DNA of 12,052 nt from Alphaproteobacteria bacterium (GTDB lineage Bacteria > Pseudomonadota > Alphaproteobacteria > Micavibrionales > Micavibrionaceae), in NCBI GenBank assembly GCA_023140905.1, contig JAGLKS010000151.1, forward strand, positions 1 through 12,052. Direction: 5' to 3'. Both the position numbers and the translations under genes were made by a program. The notes below the pieces were generated by a model. That model saw only the letters and a program-made list of their open reading frames with translations, did no database searches and was not told where the DNA came from. How positions within the stretch are numbered: position 1 is the stretch's first letter; every line of letters starts with the position of its first letter. Positions 7,157-12,052 of the stretch are shown piece by piece.

Positions 7157-9103
7157 CTATTTCAATGCACCAATGCCCAAAAAAGACATCATATCCTGCA
7201 TTATCCTGATTCCATTATTGGTTAAAATAGATTCTGGATGAAACTGAACTCCAGCGAAGTTTTCGCCGCGCAAAGCATGGATATCGCCGCTTTCTTCATC
7301 AAAACTGATCTCTAGTCCTTCTGCATGTTCGTGTGTAAATTTTCCCACAAACGTGTTATAGAATCCAACCCATTCTTTTTGCCCCCACAGATCAATAAAT
7401 TCCTGTTTACCTTGAAAAGTAACGGCTTTTTTCTCGATAGGAAATCCAAGCTCTTGAGCCAATATCTGGTGCCCCAAACACACAGCTAAGAGTGGTGTAG
7501 AATCGGCAAGAATGGAACTACATATCTTCCTGACTTTTAAGATTTTGGGATCCTTATCGTTACAAGGATCACCCGGACCGGGACCAAGAATGAACAGATC
7601 CGGCTTTTCTTGACTATGTACATAAGAATCATATTTTATAATTTGAGGATTCATGCCCAGAGCTTTAATCATATACCCAAGCATTTTTGTAAAACTATCT
7701 TCGTTGTCTATTATTACAACCTTTTTATTCTCCAATTCCGGTACAGCGTAAATACCAGATTCCTGCTTTTCAATCCAGAAACGGGAAAGACGCCTGTTTC
7801 TTTCAGAAAGAGCTTCTTGGATTTTCTCGCCTTGCAGCTTTTCTCCAAAGTTATAAGGTTGCTTTGAAACTGGCTTACCATCCGTACCTTTCTTCCATTG
7901 ACAGCTTAAAGCGGAAAGAACCGCTTCCGTTTTTGCATAAGTTTCAGCAACTTCATGTTCAGGAACAGCATCCCTCACTAATGTGGAACCTACTCCCATA
8001 ACCAGCGACCCATCCGTTTTTATTTCCACCATCCTGATCGTTATAGGAGAATCCAATGTATCATGCCCCTCTCCATCCCTACCTATAAGCGCAAGTGCAC
8101 TACCGTAGTAACCTCGGCTAAATTGGTCGTATTTGTAAATAATTCTGCATGCATTCTCAACAGGACTTCCAATGACCGTGGCTGCGAACATGCTTTCTCT
8201 CAACATGTCTATAATATCCCGGTTGCTTCGACCCACCAGCAAATACTCAGTATGAACTAGTCTGGACATTTCTTTCAGAAGCGGCCCTACAACTTGCCCC
8301 CCTCCGCTGCAAATTTCAGCCATCATTTTCAATTCTTCATCGGTAACCATTAATAACTCGAATATTTCTTTTTGGTCGCCGACAAAATTATAGAGTGCTT
8401 GCAACGCTGTTTTTTCAGAGTTTTCAGATTTACGAAACGTTCCGCTGATGGGATTCATTTTCACGTGTTGATCATGGTAACTAATATGTCTCTCAGGAGT
8501 AGCTCCTATAAAATACCTATCCCCTGTGAAATACAAATAACTCCAATAAACACCATATTCACTCTCTAAAAGATTGCGGAAAATACTAAGAGCTTTCTCA
8601 GGACTAAAATCTGCCACTTTTGAATGAAATCTTCTTGGAATAACAAAATTACATCCCTCTCCCTGTCCAATTTCATCATCAATAATATGCTTGATTTGCT
8701 CCGAGTACTCCTGATCATCAGGAACAAACTGCCCACCATCTAATAGCGAGATATTCTCCTTGGGCAACAATTCCAGAAGTTTTTGTTGTTCAAAACATTC
8801 TTGTTCTTCTACAATCAGACAGAGTATCTTTTCATCCTGCCCACGAGCCACAAATCCTAGTTCTTCTACTTGTTTAAACGGCAAAATACTAAGCGTATCA
8901 AAAATCTCTTTTTCGATTTCAGGCTTTCCTGTTTGTCTCGGAATTTGCTCAAGACGATCAAACTCGGAAACGTGTCCTTTCAGAAAAATCGCATCTTCGT
9001 CATTAACACGCTTTATTAACGCATAAGGTTTTCCAGAAAGAGTGTACGAGACAAAGCTTTTTTTACTCTCTTCCATAAAATGTTTTGCTGATTTTTCTGT
9101 CAT
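7157..9103 (-). CDS. trpEG: Fused anthranilate/ADIC synthase (TrpE-TrpG, PhzE-type)
   Basis: This enzyme aminates chorismate with ammonia from glutamine, giving anthranilate, or 2-amino-2-deoxyisochorismate if it works like PhzE. With the ATG at 9103 it has 648 residues. Residues ~1-400 form the chorismate-binding domain (MNPISGT at 216-222, DEELKMM at 255-261, HTEYLLVGRSN, ATVIGSPVENACRII, VGSTLVRD). Residues ~460-648 form a class I glutaminase with LGPGPGDP, nucleophile Cys542 in VCLGHQ, and His622/Glu624 in QFHPES. DEELKMM, HTEY and GSPxExACR resemble PhzE and actinobacterial TrpEG fusions rather than separate TrpE. The frame is open back to an ATG at 9169, but that part lies in a duplicated repeat and has no ribosome binding site. 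AAAGAGAT stands about 5 bases before 9103, so that start is preferred. The neighbouring trpB and trpA favour anthranilate synthase. Confidence 0.85.
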   Translation of the reverse strand: MTEKSAKHFMEESKKSFVSYTLSGKPYALIKRVNDEDAIFLKGHVSEFDRLEQIPRQTGKPEIEKEIFDTLSILPFKQVEELGFVARGQDEKILCLIVEEQECFEQQKLLELLPKENISLLDGGQFVPDDQEYSEQIKHIIDDEIGQGEGCNFVIPRRFHSKVADFSPEKALSIFRNLLESEYGVYWSYLYFTGDRYFIGATPERHISYHDQHVKMNPISGTFRKSENSEKTALQALYNFVGDQKEIFELLMVTDEELKMMAEICSGGGQVVGPLLKEMSRLVHTEYLLVGRSNRDIIDMLRESMFAATVIGSPVENACRIIYKYDQFSRGYYGSALALIGRDGEGHDTLDSPITIRMVEIKTDGSLVMGVGSTLVRDAVPEHEVAETYAKTEAVLSALSCQWKKGTDGKPVSKQPYNFGEKLQGEKIQEALSERNRRLSRFWIEKQESGIYAVPELENKKVVIIDNEDSFTKMLGYMIKALGMNPQIIKYDSYVHSQEKPDLFILGPGPGDPCNDKDPKILKVRKICSSILADSTPLLAVCLGHQILAQELGFPIEKKAVTFQGKQEFIDLWGQKEWVGFYNTFVGKFTHEHAEGLEISFDEESGDIHALRGENFAGVQFHPESILTNNGIRIMQDMMSFLGIGALK

Positions 9104-9222
9104 TTTAATCTCTTTCGGGTTTAACTCTTCGCCCCTTAGGACGTCGTCTTGTGTTCCAAAGATAACCATCTCGAAGGAAAAACAACGTAAATACCCAGCT
9201 GCTTACGGCGGGGACAATTGTC
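9104..9222 (-). repeat. Repeat copy B, abutting the trpEG start
   Basis: This 119-bp sequence aligns without gaps, at roughly 78% identity by my count, with positions 9287-9405 (constant offset of 183 bases). The best conserved blocks on the - strand are TCCCCGCCG, GGTATTTACG, GGAACACAAGA and TTAAACCC. It ends exactly where the likely trpEG start codon begins, so it forms the leader of that gene and supplies the optional extra 22 residues (MVIFGTQDDV...) of the longer frame. Confidence 0.75.
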
Positions 9223-9286
9223 TAGGTTACCTGCCATTTTATACTAACCATTTTAGACTCTATTACACAATGAGTTATTGATGCTA

Positions 9287-9405
9287 TTCAATCTCTTTTG
9301 GGTTTAATTCTTCGCTCCTTGGAAGATAATCTTGTGTTCCGAATGTGACCCGCCCGAAGAGAAAACAGCGTAAATACCTCGCTGCTTTCGGCGGGGATAG
9401 TTGTT
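9287..9405 (-). repeat. Repeat copy A, upstream of trpEG
   Basis: This is the partner of the 9104-9222 copy. On the - strand it is open in all three frames for about 35 codons and then carries TAA, TGA and TAG one after another at its very end (GAATTAAACCC...GATTGAATAG). Frame 1 gives a peptide ending SEELNPKEIE, matching GEELNPKEIK of the other copy. This looks like a dispersed repeat unit of the genome rather than a gene. The 64 bases between the copies contain two TAAAATGG words and AT-rich hexamers that could hold the trpEG promoter, but no strong -35/-10 pair is visible. Confidence 0.7.
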
Positions 9406-9467
9406 TTAAATAGTGTGACCATGAAATAGAAAATGTACTATTCTTAAATGAAACTAATATAAAAAAT

Positions 9468-9901
9468 GATCGAAGAAATCTGTAAGCCGGGTTTTGTCCT
9501 TAAGATAAAATCTTAAAGGATGGCCATTCATCTAGGATATATGTTGCCATATACCTCAAGCGACCTACCCGAACCACCAATGCGAAAAATCACTGTCTAT
9601 ACAAATGCATAGAATGTAGTTCCTATTTGATCTTGCTTCCGGCGGGGTTTACCAAGCCAGCATCGTTACCGATAGCTGCGGTGCGCTCTTACCACACCTT
9701 CTCACCTTTTCCATTCACACTCAAAAGAGCAAAATGGTAGTTTCATTTTCTGCAGCACTTTCCGTCATACATACCCTAAAACACATATGCCCGGACGTTA
9801 TCCGGCGCCGTTTTCTCGTGAAGCCCGGACTTTCCTCTCCTGACCTTCACATACTATAAAAGCAGCAAAAGCTCAGCAGCGGCCATCCGATTTCTTCGAT
9901 C
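9468..9901 (-). ncRNA. rnpB: RNase P RNA (A-type)
   Basis: This is the catalytic RNA that trims the 5' leader from pre-tRNAs. On the - strand the 5' part contains the universal AGGAGAGGAAAGTCCGGGCT core (near 9842-9823) and the 3' part has GACAAAACCCGGCTTACAG (9498-9480), the two strands that form P4. AGAGCGCACCGC (about 9688-9677) and CTAGATGAATGGCCATCC (about 9535-9518) are further conserved elements. GATCGAAGAAATC at the 5' end is perfectly complementary to GATTTCTTCGATC at the 3' end, giving a 13-bp P1 helix and fixing both boundaries. ATTTTTT follows directly and serves as the terminator tail. The length of about 434 bases is usual for a proteobacterial molecule. Confidence 0.95.
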
Positions 9902-9909
9902 TGAGACAT

Positions 9910-9938
9910 AAAATACCTGAAAATGATAAAGAATTCAA
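9910..9938 (-). promoter_or_regulatory. rnpB promoter
   Basis: On the - strand TTGAAT (9938-9933) and TATTTT (9915-9910) are separated by exactly 17 bases. The RNase P RNA 5' end begins 8-9 bases after the -10 element, as expected for a sigma-70 type promoter. Confidence 0.65.
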
Positions 9939-9957
9939 TCTTTTTACATGTAGCTGA

Positions 9958-10677
9958 TTACTTTTTACTCTGCCTCACAAGAGCAACCAAACGAGCCATA
10001 GTCTCTTCGCATGCTTCACCAGATTTGCCCTCTTCTCCTTTCAAAAAAACTTGAGGGTAGTAATGACGCTGAAACGCTGTCACCACATCAATATGCGCTG
10101 CCATTGGATTATATCCAAATGCATCAAACATTTTTTTGGCTTCAAAGTCATTGCGCGCTAATTCACGAGCCTTTTCGTAATCTTCAGGAATTAAATCCGG
10201 CAAGACCCCCACGCCTTCATACGTTAAATATTGCCAGTCCATAAGCTCTCCCGGATCAACCTTACGCTCTGGTGCAACATCGGAATGCCCCAAGACATAT
10301 TTGATATCATGACGGCTCTGAATTTCCTGACACAAGCATTTTACAGCATAAATTTGCTCTTCTGGAAAAGCACAATAGCCAAATTCATGTCCGGGATTTA
10401 CAATTTCTATCCCTATGGATACTGAGTTAATATCACTTTCGCGCTTCCAGTAAGAAACACCAGCATGCCAAGCCCGCTTATCTTCAGGGACAAGATCATA
10501 AACTGTACCATCTTCATCAATAAGATAATGTGCACTTACTTCGTTTTCAGGTTCACTGAGACGTTCTTTCGCCTCTTCCATTGTTTCCATACCCGTATAA
10601 TGCAAAAGAATAATATAGGGTAGTTTACCTTTAGCACGTTCTTCATAGTTACGCGCTTTAACTCTTTTTAGAAACAT
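9958..10677 (-). CDS. ampD: AmpD-like N-acetylmuramoyl-L-alanine amidase
   Basis: This 239-residue zinc amidase would cut the bond between N-acetylmuramic acid and the stem peptide of peptidoglycan or its recycled fragments. The Amidase_2 fold is clear: zinc ligands His26 (LLHYTG), His131 and Asp141 (GHSDVAPERKVDPG), plus SAHYLID, AWHAG and IGIEIVNPGHEFGY. Residues ~180-235 (FDAFGYNP...VTAFQRHYYP) resemble a peptidoglycan-binding helical domain. No signal peptide is visible, which suits a cytosolic recycling enzyme (AmpD) rather than an outer-membrane AmiD. An ATG at 10701 would add 8 residues, but AAAAGGAG lies about 6 bases before the ATG at 10677, so that start is chosen. The layout is typical of alphaproteobacteria. 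Confidence 0.9.
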   Translation of the reverse strand: MFLKRVKARNYEERAKGKLPYIILLHYTGMETMEEAKERLSEPENEVSAHYLIDEDGTVYDLVPEDKRAWHAGVSYWKRESDINSVSIGIEIVNPGHEFGYCAFPEEQIYAVKCLCQEIQSRHDIKYVLGHSDVAPERKVDPGELMDWQYLTYEGVGVLPDLIPEDYEKARELARNDFEAKKMFDAFGYNPMAAHIDVVTAFQRHYYPQVFLKGEEGKSGEACEETMARLVALVRQSKK

Positions 10678-10810
10678 TTCCACGCTCCTTTTAAAAATCA
10701 TCGTTCATTTAAAATAAACTCTAGGTAGTGTAGTCACGTACTTGCAATCATTTTTATTGCAACTATTATCAGATTAGGTAAAAACTATTACATCTAATAC
10801 AAAGATAATA

Positions 10811-11038
10811 TCAATAATGTGGTGGTTTTTCATTTCGTACTTTTTCGATTGGACTTAAAAAAGAATCATCTTGTTCACGATTACATTCCATTTGCTCTAT
10901 CTTATCACCCAAACGAGATAATCTGGATTTCAATCCTTCAATTAGCTTCCACTGATCTGTGATAATCTCACTAATTTCAGCAATTTGCTGATCATGGTGA
11001 GCCATCGTGGTTTCTATATTTATCAATCTTTTTTCCAT
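10811..11038 (-). CDS. slyX: SlyX family protein
   Basis: This 75-residue cytosolic protein is almost entirely one coiled coil with regularly spaced hydrophobic residues (ISEIITDQWKLIEGLKSRL). It ends in KPPHY, the proline-rich tail typical of SlyX. The E. coli protein is 72 residues. Its molecular role is not established in the family. The gene is 133 bp upstream of the amidase on the same strand and may share its transcript. It is divergent from the coiled-coil gene at 11247. Confidence 0.85.
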   Translation of the reverse strand: MEKRLINIETTMAHHDQQIAEISEIITDQWKLIEGLKSRLSRLGDKIEQMECNREQDDSFLSPIEKVRNEKPPHY

Positions 11039-11098
11039 ACGCCGTCTTGTATCATAAATCCCGATCTCTTTACACTAAACGTTTTCGATCCTCGCTCA

Positions 11099-11134
11099 AT
11101 TAAACTTCTGGAATAAATTATCCAGAAGATTAAT
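11099..11134. repeat. Long palindrome in the divergent slyX gap
   Basis: ATTAA-A-CTTCTGGA (11099-11112) pairs with TCCAGAAG-A-TTAAT (11121-11134), 13 pairs with one A-A mismatch and an 8-base ATAAATTA centre. Its position between two divergently transcribed genes suits an operator for a dimeric regulator. No T-run is present. Confidence 0.45.
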
Positions 11135-11154
11135 ACGCATCTGCGTAGAATGTC

Positions 11155-11184
11155 TTGACCATCGAAGAATAAAATCGCTATGAA
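11155..11184 (+). promoter_or_regulatory. Likely promoter of the coiled-coil gene
   Basis: TTGACC (11155-11160) and TATGAA (11179-11184) are separated by 18 bases, a reasonable sigma-70 type pair. The start codon of the next gene is about 63 bases downstream, leaving a leader of roughly 55 bases that contains the alternative hairpins at 11216-11237. Confidence 0.4.
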
Positions 11185-11215
11185 TGAGGGAATGTTATAC
11201 GTAAAATTACTTTAC

Positions 11216-11237
11216 TTGGGTTCCTTTCCCAAAAGGA
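11216..11237 (+). promoter_or_regulatory. Mutually exclusive hairpins over the ribosome binding site
   Basis: TCCTTT (11222-11227) can pair perfectly with AAAGGA (11232-11237), the Shine-Dalgarno sequence of the coiled-coil gene, around a CCCA loop. An alternative stem, TTGGG (11216-11220) with CCCAA (11228-11232), would use part of the same bases and leave most of the site exposed. Such an arrangement could tune translation, for example with temperature. Confidence 0.3.
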
Positions 11238-11246
11238 TGAGTGACT

Positions 11247-12052
11247 ATGGGGTTTAAAAAAACATCCGAAGGACGTGTGTTTTTTAAGAGTGCAAATAAT
11301 GATGATCTTCCAGACACACCGATAAATATTCCTTCAGACTCTCAGATCTCAAAGGATAGTACTCAGGTGCAGATCCTGCTTTTACTCAAAACACTTAATG
11401 AAAAGCTGCAAGAATCACGTGAAGATAACACGGTGATGAAAAAAACGCTTGAGACGTATAAAGCTAAAATCACATCCCTTGAAGACCACACACTTAAGCA
11501 GCAAAACAATTATATTGATCTTGAGCAAAAAGTTGCTGAAAAGCAAAATGAGTCTAGCAAAAAAACGACTCGCGTTGAGAATAGTGTTAAAACAACATTA
11601 AAACAGCTGGAAGAAGCCCACAATCTGGTTAAGGCTTTAGAGGGAAAATACGGCAAACAAGAAATTTCTCTTAAAGAAATCAAAGACGATATCAATGGAA
11701 AAACAGAAGAGAACACAAAAGAAGCTCAGAAAATAGCACAGCTCCAAAAAGATTTAGACAAAAAGCATAAAGAGCTGGAAGAAAAACAACAAGATCAAAG
11801 CGAAAAAATGGTCAGCAATGTTGCTGCTTATGTTGCTTTGACCAAGCGCGTCAGTGAAACGGAAACACGTCAGGATGCGCTGGATAACAAAATTGAGGAC
11901 TCCACAACACAATATCTCAAGCTTGATCGTAAAATTGATAAAGTTATTGAAGATCGTGGCCGCTTGCTCCGTAAAATTGACAGAATTGAGAATGCTGTTA
12001 TTGAAACACGGGACGCTCTCAATGCCAAAGCTATGGTTTTGCTTACCGATCA
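11247..12052 (+). CDS. Long coiled-coil protein, 3' end outside window
   Basis: An open frame runs from ATG 11247 to the window edge without a stop, at least 268 residues. AAAAGGA (11231-11237) lies 9 bases before the ATG; an in-frame GTG at 11241 is a possible alternative start. Residues 1-40 are polar and irregular (MGFKKTSEGRVFFKSANNDD...). From about residue 42 to 255 the chain is highly charged, rich in Glu, Lys, Gln and Leu, with heptad-like spacing and essentially no Gly or Pro, so a long coiled coil is predicted. No signal peptide or membrane segment is visible in this part. The final visible residues (NAKAMVLLTD) are less charged and may begin another domain. I do not recognise the family; a structural, polar-scaffold or envelope-associated role is only a guess. 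Confidence 0.75.
   Translation, partial: MGFKKTSEGRVFFKSANNDDLPDTPINIPSDSQISKDSTQVQILLLLKTLNEKLQESREDNTVMKKTLETYKAKITSLEDHTLKQQNNYIDLEQKVAEKQNESSKKTTRVENSVKTTLKQLEEAHNLVKALEGKYGKQEISLKEIKDDINGKTEENTKEAQKIAQLQKDLDKKHKELEEKQQDQSEKMVSNVAAYVALTKRVSETETRQDALDNKIEDSTTQYLKLDRKIDKVIEDRGRLLRKIDRIENAVIETRDALNAKAMVLLTD

Noticed and set aside
9223..9405. Trp attenuator with leader peptide upstream of trpEG
   Set aside because: The short frames in the repeat carry at most one Trp codon, and no terminator/antiterminator pair with a T-run is visible before the start.
11510..11716. - strand 68-codon frame
   Set aside because: It lies entirely antisense to the coiled-coil gene, whose + strand frame has a ribosome binding site and consistent heptad composition.

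Overview
The window is AT-rich bacterial chromosome, most likely from an alphaproteobacterium. The clues are an A-type proteobacterial RNase P RNA, a SlyX protein ending in the usual PPHY tail, and an AmpD-like amidase with the VSAHY...NPGHEFGY layout that I associate with alphaproteobacteria. No 16S, tRNA or CRISPR array is visible. The lineage call is inference, and a host-associated lifestyle is possible but not shown.

Layout. Positions 1-1027 hold no large gene. They contain several strong inverted repeats, one convincing 29-codon membrane-peptide ORF with an excellent ribosome binding site, and weaker tiny ORFs. A HemN/HemW-like radical SAM gene follows on the + strand (1028-2422). Facing it on the - strand is a glutamine-dependent asparagine-synthetase-family gene (4606-2666). 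Upstream of that, on the - strand, is a tryptophan/anthranilate block in the order trpEG fusion (9103-7157), small Cys-rich ORF (7138-6908), trpB (6872-5631), trpA (5644-4877). trpB and trpA overlap and look translationally coupled. The fused enzyme carries sequence signatures of the PhzE-type subfamily. trpD, trpF and trpC are absent from the window, so the block alone cannot make tryptophan from chorismate.

Upstream of the trpEG gene lie two imperfect copies of a ~120-bp sequence 183 bp apart. The inner copy runs into the trpEG start, so the longer possible N-terminus of that gene is probably repeat-derived. Next, still on the - strand, come RNase P RNA (9901-9468, with a good promoter and a 13-bp P1 helix), an AmpD-like amidase, and slyX. 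The window ends with a divergent + strand gene for a long coiled-coil protein, cut by the window edge.

How the parts may work together: 9200-12052 looks like ordinary housekeeping sequence. The 500-9200 stretch looks accessory. It brings together chorismate amination (TrpEG/PhzE-like), indole chemistry (TrpA/TrpB), an amide-forming ATP/glutamine enzyme and a HemN-like radical SAM enzyme. It may be a scattered tryptophan pathway or salvage locus with unrelated neighbours, or a small anthranilate/indole-derived metabolite locus. The sequence alone does not decide.
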